Shown here piece by piece: positions 1 through 6,394 of a stretch of DNA of 13,309 nt. The notes under the pieces were generated by a model. It was not told the origin of the DNA. It was given only the letters and a program-made list of their open reading frames with translations, and searched no databases. Position 1 is the stretch's first letter; every line of letters begins with the position of its first letter. Position numbers and translations under genes: made by a program. Source of the stretch: an uncultured Bacteroidota bacterium (GTDB taxonomy: Bacteria > Bacteroidota > Bacteroidia > Flavobacteriales > Flavobacteriaceae); assembly GCA_903819815.1 (NCBI GenBank), contig CAIJFC010000174.1:1-13309 (forward strand). Reading direction: 5' to 3'.

Positions 1-24
1 CGCAAGGAACGAAAGGTTTTTTTT

Positions 25-122
25 ACCACAAAAGTAACAAAGTGCGATCAAAAGGCGCAATGAAATCTATTATCAATTTGTCTATCATCTTGGATTTTTT
101 TTACTACAAAAGATACAATGAG
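25..122 (+). repeat. Three degenerate copies of a CACAAAAG-type intergenic repeat
   Basis: Upstream of the methyltransferase gene there are related copies at about 25-42 (ACCACAAAAGTAACAAAG), about 49-66 (more decayed, with CAAAAGGCGCAA) and 103-120 (ACTACAAAAGATACAATG). The first and third are each preceded by a run of seven or more T. A fourth copy lies in inverse orientation at 881-902, after the gene. The unit is roughly [A/C]C[C/T]ACAAAAG followed by two bases and ACAAAG. Similar short repeats are common between genes in Bacteroidota; no function is assigned here. Confidence 0.5.
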
Positions 123-130
123 GAGAATAG

Positions 131-161
131 TTTTATAACGTCAAATTAGTTTCTAAATTTA
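131..161 (+). promoter_or_regulatory. Weak candidate promoter of the TrmH-family gene
   Basis: TTTT at 131-134 and TAAATTTA at 154-161 are 19 bases apart. This is close to the Bacteroidota arrangement TTTG, about 19 bases, TAnnTTTG, but each element has one mismatch. It is the best candidate in the region ahead of the start at 180. Confidence 0.25.
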
Positions 162-179
162 CCAAAAAAATAAAGAATA

Positions 180-839
180 ATGATTGATATAGCTTATTTA
201 GAATTTCTTGAAAACATACTTACAGAAAACAGAAAAGAGCGCTTTTTAAATGTCCTTAAAAACAGAACTAGGCATTTTACAGTGGCAGTTGAAGATGTTT
301 TTCAGATGCACAATACGAGTGCTGTAATGCGTAGTTGTGAGGTTTTCGGAATTCAAGAACTAAATATAATTGAGCAGCGATTTGGAAAACGTATTGATAA
401 AGAAATTGCAATGGGAGCTCAAAAATGGGTTGACATCAATGCCTTTGATAGTATAACTGGTTGTTTGGACAACTTACAATCTCGAGGATACCAGATCATT
501 GCTACTACACCACACGAAGACGATTGTTTGTTGGAAGATTTTGATATATCCAAACCATGCGCACTATTTTTCGGAACTGAACGCGATGGTTTGTCGGAGG
601 AGATTATAAAAAGAGCAGACGGGTCTCTAAAAATACCAATGGTAGGTTTTACAGAGAGTCTTAATATATCCGTTTCAGCAGCAATTATAATCCAAAACCT
701 AACGGAACGCCTCAGAAAATCGAATATTCAATGGCAATTATCAGAAAATGAATTAATTGAAAAGCGCTTACAATGGGCAAAAAACTCAATCAAAGATATT
801 AAGAGAATAGAAGCTCGTTATTACAGCGAAAATAGATAG
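180..839 (+). CDS. trmH: TrmH-family (SpoU) tRNA/rRNA 2'-O-ribose methyltransferase
   Basis: An S-adenosylmethionine-dependent SPOUT enzyme that methylates the 2'-OH of a ribose in RNA; in TrmH itself the target is G18 of the tRNA D-arm. All three SpoU motifs are visible. Motif 1 is around residues 45-57, with N45 and the likely catalytic R51 in the NxxAxxR pattern. Motif 2 is FFGTERDGLS at 130-139. Motif 3 is around 152-168, with IPM then SLNISVSAA, the residues that form the trefoil-knot SAM pocket. The length of 219 residues and the basic C-terminal extension (about 180-219, rich in K, R and E) fit TrmH better than RlmB, which carries an N-terminal substrate-binding domain. ATG at 180 follows an A-rich stretch and is the only sensible start. 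The gene stands alone, flanked by short repeats. The exact RNA target is inferred from family; the SpoU assignment is firm. Confidence 0.9.
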   Translation: MIDIAYLEFLENILTENRKERFLNVLKNRTRHFTVAVEDVFQMHNTSAVMRSCEVFGIQELNIIEQRFGKRIDKEIAMGAQKWVDINAFDSITGCLDNLQSRGYQIIATTPHEDDCLLEDFDISKPCALFFGTERDGLSEEIIKRADGSLKIPMVGFTESLNISVSAAIIIQNLTERLRKSNIQWQLSENELIEKRLQWAKNSIKDIKRIEARYYSENR

Positions 840-880
840 TTTAAGAGGCTGACAATAGCTTTTTATATATGGCTTTTATT

Positions 881-902
881 TTACTTTGTGCCTTTTGTGG
901 GG
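881..902 (-). repeat. Inverted copy of the CACAAAAG-type repeat
   Basis: Read on the minus strand this is CCCACAAAAGGCACAAAG followed by TAA. It matches the copies at 25-122 in opposite orientation, so the methyltransferase gene lies between inverted copies. It sits about 50 bases upstream of the purB promoter box. Confidence 0.5.
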
Positions 903-955
903 AAATAAGATAAAACACAACACAATTATTAGCCAATTATATTCAAACATTTCTG

Positions 956-963
956 TATCTTTG
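956..963 (+). promoter_or_regulatory. Bacteroidota -7 element of purB
   Basis: TATCTTTG matches TAnnTTTG exactly and ends 22 bases before the purB ATG, giving a short leader of roughly 15-20 bases. I see no clear TTTG or TTG at the expected -33 distance, so the promoter is called from the -7 box and its position only. Confidence 0.5.
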
Positions 964-985
964 CCCTTTCAAAAACAACACAACA

Positions 986-2332
986 ATGACTACTTTAAAC
1001 GAATTAAATGCTGTTTCTCCTATTGACGGAAGATACAGAAATAAGACCGTTTCACTGGCTCCTTTCTTTTCTGAAGAAGCTTTAATAAAATACCGCGTAT
1101 TAATTGAAATTGAGTACTTTATCGCTTTATGTGAAATTCCATTGCCTCAGTTAAAAGGAATCGATAAAGGAGTATTTGAAAGCCTTAGAGACCTTTATAA
1201 AAACTTTTCAACCCATGACGCTCTTTGGATTAAAGAAACCGAAAAAACGACCAATCACGATGTAAAAGCGGTAGAATATTTTATTAAAGAGGCATTCGAA
1301 AAATTAGGTTTATCCTCTTACAAAGAATTCATTCATTTTGGGTTAACTTCTCAAGATGTTAATAATACAGCTATTCCATTATCTACAAAAGAAGCCTTTG
1401 AAAACATCTATTTACCCTCTTTAATTGCGTTAATTTCAAAATTAAAAGACTTAAGTATTGAATGGAAAAACGTTCCAATGTTGGCAAAAACCCATGGCCA
1501 ACCGGCCTCACCTACCCGTTTAGGAAAGGAATTTGGCGTATTTGTAGAGCGATTGGAAGAACAAATGCGTTTGTTATTTAATATTCCTTTTGCTGCTAAA
1601 TTTGGTGGAGCAACAGGAAATTATAACGCCCATCATGTGGCTTACCCACAAATTGAATGGAAAAAATTTGGTAGTCATTTTGTAGAAGAAAACTTAGGAT
1701 TGCACCATTCTTTTCCAACCACACAAATAGAACATTACGATCATTTTGCTGCGTTTTTTGATGCTTTAAAAAGAATCAATACCATTATAATTGACTTAGA
1801 TAGAGATATTTGGACCTATGTTTCTATGGAATATTTTAAGCAAAAAATTAAAGCAGGAGAAATTGGTTCTTCGGCGATGCCACATAAAGTAAACCCTATT
1901 GATTTTGAAAATTCAGAAGGTAATTTAGGAATGGCCAATGCTATTTTTGAACACCTTTCGGCAAAATTACCTCTTTCAAGATTGCAACGTGATTTGACTG
2001 ATAGTACCGTATTGCGAAATATTGGTGTACCAATGGGACACACGTTAATTGCCTTTGAATCGACTTTAAAAGGGTTAAACAAATTGTTGTTGAACGAGCC
2101 AAAATTTCATGAAGATCTTGAAAAAAACTGGGCCGTGGTTGCTGAAGCCATCCAAACTATCTTAAGAAGAGAAGGTTACCCAAACCCATATGAAGCATTA
2201 AAGGGATTGACTAGAACCAACGAAGCTATTGATAAAAATGCGATTCATAATTTCATAGCCACTCTGGAAGTTTCTGAAGAAATAAAAGCAGAATTAATGA
2301 AAATAACCCCAAGCAACTTTGTAGGGATATAA
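986..2332 (+). CDS. purB: Adenylosuccinate lyase
   Basis: Catalyses two fumarate-releasing eliminations in purine synthesis: SAICAR to AICAR, and adenylosuccinate to AMP, in the cytoplasm as a homotetramer. The protein is 448 residues, the size of the E. coli-type PurB (about 456), and starts with a typical ELNAVSPIDGRY. The fumarase/aspartase superfamily signature is present as GSSAMPHKVNP from residue 294, with S295 or S296 on the flexible catalytic loop. The general-acid histidine is H170 in KTHGQPASPT, and the TSQDVNNTA segment forms part of the active site. ATG at 986 lies behind an A-rich leader and a -7 box, and a strong terminator follows at 2356-2386, so the gene is probably transcribed alone. 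No other purine gene is adjacent. The assignment is secure. Confidence 0.97.
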   Translation: MTTLNELNAVSPIDGRYRNKTVSLAPFFSEEALIKYRVLIEIEYFIALCEIPLPQLKGIDKGVFESLRDLYKNFSTHDALWIKETEKTTNHDVKAVEYFIKEAFEKLGLSSYKEFIHFGLTSQDVNNTAIPLSTKEAFENIYLPSLIALISKLKDLSIEWKNVPMLAKTHGQPASPTRLGKEFGVFVERLEEQMRLLFNIPFAAKFGGATGNYNAHHVAYPQIEWKKFGSHFVEENLGLHHSFPTTQIEHYDHFAAFFDALKRINTIIIDLDRDIWTYVSMEYFKQKIKAGEIGSSAMPHKVNPIDFENSEGNLGMANAIFEHLSAKLPLSRLQRDLTDSTVLRNIGVPMGHTLIAFESTLKGLNKLLLNEPKFHEDLEKNWAVVAEAIQTILRREGYPNPYEALKGLTRTNEAIDKNAIHNFIATLEVSEEIKAELMKITPSNFVGI

Positions 2333-2355
2333 TCACTCCAAAACTTATATTAAAG

Positions 2356-2386
2356 CCCGCTAAGAAATATTTTTAGCGGGTTTTTT
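2356..2386 (+). terminator. Rho-independent terminator of purB
   Basis: An 8-bp perfect stem, CCCGCTAA (2356-2363) with TTAGCGGG (2373-2380), has a 9-base loop and is followed at once by six T. Four more weak pairs are possible by pairing the upstream TAAAG with the T-run. It begins 24 bases after the purB stop. On the minus strand no T-run follows, so it probably does not serve the convergent helicase gene. Confidence 0.85.
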
Positions 2387-2390
2387 GTTT

Positions 2391-2474
2391 ACTGTTTGAA
2401 TAAAACTAAATTTAAGTTTGTTTTTGTAGTATAGATTTTTTATTGAAATTTTACAATTTAAATCTAAAATCTAA
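2391..2474. other. AT-rich spacer between convergent purB and the helicase gene
   Basis: There is no gene. One imperfect AT hairpin can be drawn: TAGATTT (2432-2438) with AAATCTA (2460-2466), enclosing ATTG/CAAT (2442-2445, 2454-2457). It could mark the 3' end of the helicase transcript read on the minus strand, but no T-run follows it, so I do not call it a terminator. Confidence 0.3.
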
Positions 2475-3821
2475 CTAATCCTCCACTTTCTTAACGACTT
2501 TTCTTGCAACTTCAATTTTATACTTTTTACCTTTCATTTTTTCATCTCGAATGTTACGCAATAAATCTATGACTTTATTGAATTTTACGGCTGCAAACGA
2601 AATGAAATCTTTCACTTCAATTAATCCCAAATCACCTTTTTCAAGTTTGCCTTTTTGAGAAAAGAAACCTACAATATCAATTTTATTCAGCTTGTTTTTC
2701 TTTCCACCACTGATGTAAATCGTTTGAAATTCAGGTGGTTTTGGCAAAGCTGTAGCATTTTCAATTTTCAATGCTTCCATTCCGTAATCAATGTAATCCA
2801 TTTTTTTCTCGCTTTCGTGAGCGATAATATAAGCGGTTCCCGAAGCCAACATACGAGCGGTTCGACCGTTTCTATGAGTGAATTCGTCTTCTTTTGAAGG
2901 CAAATGATAATGAATAACGTGTTTCATTTCTGGAATATCCAATCCACGAGCGGCTAAATCGGTAGTGACTAAATAGCTCACACTTCCGTTTCTGAACTGA
3001 ATTAAAGCGCGTTCACGTTCGTCCTGATCCATTCCGCCGTGATAATAAGTAGCGTAAATTCCTTTTTCGTTCAACGTATCGCTGATGCGTTCGGCAGCAT
3101 CGCGATGGTTGCAAAATACCAATGCCGATTGTGATTTCAGAGAACAAATCAAGTTGAACAAACTACCTATTTTGTCTTTTTCTTTAGAAACTACTAATTT
3201 CATAGACAGATTCGAGCGCTCTTCTTCAGTAGGAATATAATCCAGAATCGTAGGATTGATCACTCGCGTGTATTTTGGTATTTCAATATCAGAAGTTGCC
3301 GAAACCAAAACACGCTTGTTTAATTTTGATAATTTCCCAATTATAAATGACATTTGCTCGTGAAATCCCAATTGCAATGATTTGTCAAATTCATCTAAAA
3401 CCAAGGTTTGAATTTTGTCCAAACGGAAAGTTCCACGGTCAATATGATCGGCAATTCGTCCTGGAGTTCCAATTAAAACGGCTGGAGGATTGCTCAAATT
3501 TTTTATTTCGGTATCGATTGAATGTCCACCGTAGCAAACATTTACTTTAAAATCGGTTCCCATTTTTTTCCATACTTGCTCAATTTGCAATGCCAATTCT
3601 CGGGAGGGAACTAAAATTAAACATTGCACCGAGAGAATTTCAGGTTGCAACATTTCGAATATTGGCAACAAGAAAGCCAATGTTTTCCCAGAACCTGTTG
3701 GTGATAACAAAAGAATATTATTGTCGCTCAGAATCGTTTCTTGCGCAGCAATTTGCATTTCGTTTAGGTTTTCAATACCTAAATTGAGAAGAATATTATT
3801 AGAATGGTATTTCGTTTTCAT
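2475..3821 (-). CDS. dbpA: DEAD-box ATP-dependent RNA helicase, DbpA-like
   Basis: Unwinds RNA using ATP; DbpA proteins act on 23S rRNA during large-subunit assembly. The two RecA-like domains are intact: Q-motif region about 12-23, motif I SPTGSGKT 40-47, Ia PSRELA 72-77, TPGR 119-122, II DEFD 143-146, III SAT 174-176, V around TTDLAARGLD 286-295, VI HRNGRTAR 316-323. After the helicase core, residues about 370-442 (from YISGGKKNKLNK to KYKIEVARK) look like the DbpA RNA-binding domain, an RRM-like fold that recognises hairpin 92 of 23S rRNA. The length of 448 is close to E. coli DbpA (457). Motif II is DEFD, not DEAD; the D and E that coordinate Mg-ATP are kept. It lies downstream of the NUDIX gene on the same strand, but a -7 box directly before its ATG suggests its own promoter. 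DEAD-box identity is certain; DbpA orthology is likely. Confidence 0.88.
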   Translation of the reverse strand: MKTKYHSNNILLNLGIENLNEMQIAAQETILSDNNILLLSPTGSGKTLAFLLPIFEMLQPEILSVQCLILVPSRELALQIEQVWKKMGTDFKVNVCYGGHSIDTEIKNLSNPPAVLIGTPGRIADHIDRGTFRLDKIQTLVLDEFDKSLQLGFHEQMSFIIGKLSKLNKRVLVSATSDIEIPKYTRVINPTILDYIPTEEERSNLSMKLVVSKEKDKIGSLFNLICSLKSQSALVFCNHRDAAERISDTLNEKGIYATYYHGGMDQDERERALIQFRNGSVSYLVTTDLAARGLDIPEMKHVIHYHLPSKEDEFTHRNGRTARMLASGTAYIIAHESEKKMDYIDYGMEALKIENATALPKPPEFQTIYISGGKKNKLNKIDIVGFFSQKGKLEKGDLGLIEVKDFISFAAVKFNKVIDLLRNIRDEKMKGKKYKIEVARKVVKKVED

Positions 3822-3825
3822 TTTG

Positions 3826-3833
3826 CAAAGGTA
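3826..3833 (-). promoter_or_regulatory. -7 element of the DbpA-like helicase gene, nearly leaderless
   Basis: On the minus strand TACCTTTG (3833 to 3826) matches TAnnTTTG and is followed by only CAAA before the ATG at 3821. If transcription starts about 5-7 bases after the box, as in known Bacteroidota promoters, the mRNA begins at or within the start codon. No clear -33 element is seen. Confidence 0.45.
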
Positions 3834-3851
3834 AACCCAATAATTAATTTA

Positions 3852-3877
3852 GAATTATAAATTATGAATTATAAATT
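3852..3877. repeat. Tandem 12-mer GAATTATAAATT
   Basis: The 12-mer occurs at 3852-3863 and 3866-3877, with a 2-base spacer. Each unit is nearly self-complementary. It lies in the 78-base gap between the helicase and NUDIX genes. AT-rich repeats of this kind are common in flavobacterial spacers and may be simple slippage products. Confidence 0.5.
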
Positions 3878-3899
3878 GGGAGATAGGTAAACAAGAAGT

Positions 3900-4493
3900 T
3901 TATTTGTATTCTTCAAATAATAGTTTGATGTTTTCGTAGGAGTTTTTCAGCGCTTCTTTAATTTGTTCTGGGTTTTTCCATTCTACTTTATCAATTCCTT
4001 CTTCGGCTTGACCAATGGGAATTCCATCATAGGTAGAATGCATTTCAAACCAATGGGTAATTTTTAGTTTGTAAACCCCGTTGCGTTTGAAAATGTGATA
4101 GGTTTTTTGAAGTTTTTTTGAAATTGACAATCCGTTTACGCCGGTTTCTTCTTCCACTTCGCGCATGGCGGTGTCTTCAATTTCTTCGCCTTTATCGGTT
4201 CCGCCTTTCGGCAAATCCCATTTACCGTTTCTGAAAATGAATAAAACTTCGCCGTTTTTATTGTAAACCAATCCACCACCAGCCTTGTTAACAGGGATTT
4301 TAGTCTTTAAAACCTTCATTATTTCCTTTTCATCAGGATGGTACAAATAGGCTTTTTGAATTTTATTTTGGAAATATTTAACGATAAGCTGTTTGAAATC
4401 AACACTTTCAAGTAAGAACAGTTGAAAATCTGTTTCTTTGAAGATTTGATTTGTTAAAAAAAGTGGTTTATCGTTGACAAAAACTTTATACAT
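3900..4493 (-). CDS. NUDIX hydrolase
   Basis: Hydrolyses a nucleoside diphosphate linked to another group; the substrate cannot be read from sequence. The Nudix box fits the consensus GX5EX7REUXEEXGU exactly at residues 97-119, running from G97 (after WDLPK) to REVEEETGV, so the Mg-binding glutamates are intact. The Nudix fold covers about residues 65-190. The first 60 residues (MYKVFVNDKPLFL onward) form an extra N-terminal part with no motif I recognise, making the protein 197 residues, longer than the minimal domain of about 150. I chose ATG at 4493. The frame stays open to a GTG at 4518-4520, but that start would lie inside the pyrE coding sequence and adds residues unlike the MYKVF start typical of these proteins. 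It is divergent from pyrE with 7 bases between starts, and no -7 box is evident for it. Confidence 0.85.
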   Translation of the reverse strand: MYKVFVNDKPLFLTNQIFKETDFQLFLLESVDFKQLIVKYFQNKIQKAYLYHPDEKEIMKVLKTKIPVNKAGGGLVYNKNGEVLFIFRNGKWDLPKGGTDKGEEIEDTAMREVEEETGVNGLSISKKLQKTYHIFKRNGVYKLKITHWFEMHSTYDGIPIGQAEEGIDKVEWKNPEQIKEALKNSYENIKLLFEEYK

Positions 4494-4496
4494 TTG
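4489..4496 (+). promoter_or_regulatory. Candidate -7 element of pyrE, overlapping the NUDIX start codon
   Basis: TACATTTG matches TAnnTTTG and is followed by TACT and the pyrE ATG at 4501, so the transcript would be leaderless or nearly so. The box covers the start codon of the divergent NUDIX gene (4491-4493). A TTG at 4474-4476 is only 12 bases upstream, shorter than the usual 17-23, so the -33 part is unconvincing. Confidence 0.4.
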
Positions 4497-4500
4497 TACT

Positions 4501-5142
4501 ATGATTTTTAATAAAGACACAGCCGAAAAAACAGCCGAATTGCTTTTACAAATTAATGCAATTAAATTGAATCCACGAAATCCTTTTACGTGGGCTTCAG
4601 GATGGAACTCCCCTATTTATTGTGATAATAGGATAACACTCTCATTTCCAGCAGTAAGAAATTACATTCGAGATGAATTTTCTAAAAATATCGAAAAACA
4701 ATTTGGAAAACCAGATGTAATTGCAGGTGTAGCCACTGGTGCAATTGGAATAGGGATTCTTGTAGCCGAGAGTTTGGGATTACCATTCGTATATGTTCGT
4801 CCCGAGCCTAAAAAACACGGTCGATTAAATCAAGTGGAAGGTTATTTACAAAAGGGTCAAAACGTAATTGTAGTTGAAGATTTAATAAGTACTGGAAATA
4901 GTAGTTTACTAGCTGTTGAAGCTTTAAAAGAAGCGGGTGCAAATGTGAAAGGAATGGCTGCAATATTCAGTTATGGTTTTGATATTGCTTCTGATAATTT
5001 CAAAAATGCAAATGTTGATTTGTATACTTTGAGTAATTACGAGAACCTTTTACCATTGGCTGTAGCCAAAAAATACATCACTGAAGAAGAAGAAATCACC
5101 TTACAAGAATGGAGAAAAAGTCCATCTACTTGGGGGAAATAA
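4501..5142 (+). CDS. pyrE: Orotate phosphoribosyltransferase
   Basis: Transfers orotate onto PRPP to form orotidine 5'-monophosphate, the fifth step of pyrimidine synthesis; a cytoplasmic dimer. The type I phosphoribosyltransferase PRPP motif is clear at residues 124-135 (VVEDLISTGNSS), with the acidic pair E126-D127. The flexible catalytic loop with basic residues is RPEPKKHGRLNQVEG at 100-114, and an N-terminal FTWASGWNSPIYCDNR segment (29-44) is characteristic of OPRT. The length of 213 residues is normal. I chose ATG at 4501 because the ORF extends upstream only to a TTG at 4474 that would add nine residues overlapping the NUDIX gene, and PyrE proteins begin near MIFNKDTAEK. It is followed after 22 bases by the SRPBCC gene, probably in one transcript. 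No pyrimidine-responsive leader is possible with so short a 5' region. Confidence 0.95.
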   Translation: MIFNKDTAEKTAELLLQINAIKLNPRNPFTWASGWNSPIYCDNRITLSFPAVRNYIRDEFSKNIEKQFGKPDVIAGVATGAIGIGILVAESLGLPFVYVRPEPKKHGRLNQVEGYLQKGQNVIVVEDLISTGNSSLLAVEALKEAGANVKGMAAIFSYGFDIASDNFKNANVDLYTLSNYENLLPLAVAKKYITEEEEITLQEWRKSPSTWGK

Positions 5143-5164
5143 ATAGCCTAAAATTCCAACTATT

Positions 5165-5557
5165 ATGAATTTAGAAAGTCCAAAAGTTACCGTTCAAAAT
5201 AATGCTGCTTATTTGTTTACTGCACTTTGTGATGTAAACAATTTTGAGAAATTAATGCCGGATAGTATTGCGAAATTCGAAGTTACCGATGCCGATTCAT
5301 TTATTTTTGGACTAAAAGGAATGCCTGAAATTAAATTGAGAATCAAGGATAAAACTCCAAATTCTAAAATTGTTTTGGGTGCTGCAAGCGACAAATTACC
5401 GTTTACATTAATTGCCAATATTGAAGAAATATCTGATTCTTCAGCTGCAATTCAATTGGTGTTTGAAGGAGAATTTAACGCAATGATGGCGATGATGGTG
5501 AAAGGACCAATTACAAAATTCATTGAGACTTTATCTGAAAACATGACTAAATTATAA
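5165..5557 (+). CDS. Small SRPBCC-fold (START/Bet v1-like) protein
   Basis: Function unknown. The 130-residue protein has the pattern of the SRPBCC superfamily, a helix-grip fold enclosing a hydrophobic ligand pocket. An N-terminal strand (ESPKVTVQNNAAYLFTALCD) is followed by a short helix with NFEKLMPD, then alternating strands (residues about 35-105), and a long C-terminal helix containing KFIETLSENMTKL. No signal peptide or membrane segment is seen, so it is cytoplasmic. It starts at ATG 5165, 22 bases after the pyrE stop, and is probably co-transcribed with pyrE. A protein of this kind next to pyrE is something I recall from flavobacterial genomes, but a link to pyrimidine synthesis is not shown. 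Its last codon lies within the hairpin shared with birA. Confidence 0.75.
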   Translation: MNLESPKVTVQNNAAYLFTALCDVNNFEKLMPDSIAKFEVTDADSFIFGLKGMPEIKLRIKDKTPNSKIVLGAASDKLPFTLIANIEEISDSSAAIQLVFEGEFNAMMAMMVKGPITKFIETLSENMTKL

Positions 5558-5589
5558 ATTCAATTGCATTTAATAAAGCAACTGAATTT
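5556..5589. terminator. Hairpin between convergent SRPBCC gene and birA
   Basis: AAATTCAATTGC (5556-5567) pairs with GCAACTGAATTT (5578-5589) with a single A-C mismatch and a 10-base loop; CTTTTATT follows on the plus strand. The stem starts inside the stop codon of the SRPBCC gene and its right arm lies within the last codons of birA. It probably ends the plus-strand transcript and may also act on the minus strand, where the flanking run is weaker (TATAATTT). Confidence 0.5.
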
Positions 5590-6301
5590 CTTTTATTCCA
5601 AAAGTTTCGATAGTATCATTTTCTAATTTTACTTCCAATTTCCCAGAGGAATTTACACTTTTAATTATTCCCATGAATTGAATTCCATCGGGCAATAAAA
5701 AAGCCATTGGAATTCCTTTTTTGAATAATTTGTTGTTATAGCTGTTCCATAATTGAGATGCCGATTTATTTTGAAGTAAATCACAATTCGATTTCAAAGA
5801 TTCTATCAATTGTTTTAGAATAACTTCTTTATCCAATTCCTTTTTCATTATCACTGCCAAAGAAGAAGCTTTGGGAAGGTTGTCAAAATTTAATTGGTTA
5901 ACATTCAATCCTACCCCAATAATTGAGGTGATTTCTCCATTATTCTTGATGGTATTTTCGATTAATATTCCTGCGACTTTTTTATTATCTGACAATATGT
6001 CGTTTGGCCATTTAATTGATAAATTAGGAATATTATTTTTTTCTAATGTTGTTAAAACGGACAAGGCAACCGCAAAATTCAGATCAAAAATTTCAGTAAT
6101 TTTGTTTAATACATTTTTTACTAAAACACTAAATATAAGGTTTTTACCGGTTTCAGAATCCCATTTAGCTCCCATTTGACCTTTACCATTCGTTTGATTT
6201 TCAGCTGTTACTACAGTGAAATTCTCCAATGCTTGTTCACCTGACAACTGCTTTAGAAAATCGTTAGTTGAATCTGTGGCATCGAGTTTGATTAATTTCA
6301 T
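5570..6301 (-). CDS. birA: Biotin-[acetyl-CoA-carboxylase] ligase, monofunctional
   Basis: Activates biotin with ATP and attaches it to a lysine of the biotin carboxyl carrier protein, needed for fatty acid synthesis. The 243-residue protein contains the catalytic domain directly from the N-terminus (LDATDSTNDFLK) and lacks the winged-helix repressor domain of E. coli BirA. Motifs: the biotin/ATP loop TNGKGQMGAKW 37-47, KWPND 97-101, KVAGILIE 108-115 with the catalytic lysine K108, and GVGLNVN 129-135. A small SH3-like C-terminal domain covers about 196-243. In the loop, the arginines of the GRGRRGR form are replaced (GKGQMGA). I chose ATG at 6301; the frame stays open to 6376 but the added 25 residues would run into the rsfS promoter region and are not typical. 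It is divergent from rsfS, with 93 bases between. Confidence 0.92.
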   Translation of the reverse strand: MKLIKLDATDSTNDFLKQLSGEQALENFTVVTAENQTNGKGQMGAKWDSETGKNLIFSVLVKNVLNKITEIFDLNFAVALSVLTTLEKNNIPNLSIKWPNDILSDNKKVAGILIENTIKNNGEITSIIGVGLNVNQLNFDNLPKASSLAVIMKKELDKEVILKQLIESLKSNCDLLQNKSASQLWNSYNNKLFKKGIPMAFLLPDGIQFMGIIKSVNSSGKLEVKLENDTIETFGIKEIQLLY

Positions 6302-6340
6302 AAAGCAAAATAGGCTATGTTTATTTAAACTTGAATTAAG

Positions 6341-6373
6341 TTTCAAAATTAAGTACAAAAAATGGTAACTTTG
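6341..6373 (+). promoter_or_regulatory. Promoter of rsfS-ftsH
   Basis: TAACTTTG at 6366-6373 matches TAnnTTTG. TTTC at 6341-6344 lies 21 bases upstream, one mismatch from TTTG. The ATG of rsfS is 22 bases downstream of the -7 box. The promoter sits in the 93-base gap shared with divergent birA; for birA only a poor box (TATTTTG on the minus strand, about 6306-6312) can be proposed. Confidence 0.5.
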
Positions 6374-6394
6374 CAAAAAACATAAAATTATTAA

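Noticed and set aside
25..122. Repeats at the left edge as a CRISPR array
   Set aside because: Copies are few, diverged, irregularly spaced and one is inverted on the far side of a gene; there are no cas genes.
180..839. trmH with inverted flanking repeats as a mobile cassette
   Set aside because: The repeats are short and degenerate, there is no transposase or target-site duplication visible, and codon use resembles the neighbours.
1816..2082. Minus-strand open frame within purB
   Set aside because: It is antisense to the conserved lyase signature, with no supporting start context.
4474..4479. TTGACA resembling an E. coli sigma-70 -35 box ahead of pyrE
   Set aside because: Bacteroidota do not use this element in the E. 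coli way, there is no matching TATAAT at 17 bases, and it lies within NUDIX codons. Treated as chance.
4494..4520. Upstream GTG start of the NUDIX gene
   Set aside because: It would lie inside the pyrE coding sequence and adds nine residues; the ATG at 4493 gives the expected MYKVF start.
6302..6376. Longer BirA starting at 6376
   Set aside because: The added 25 residues fall in the spacer that holds the rsfS promoter, and the catalytic domain begins normally at MKLIKLDATDSTN.
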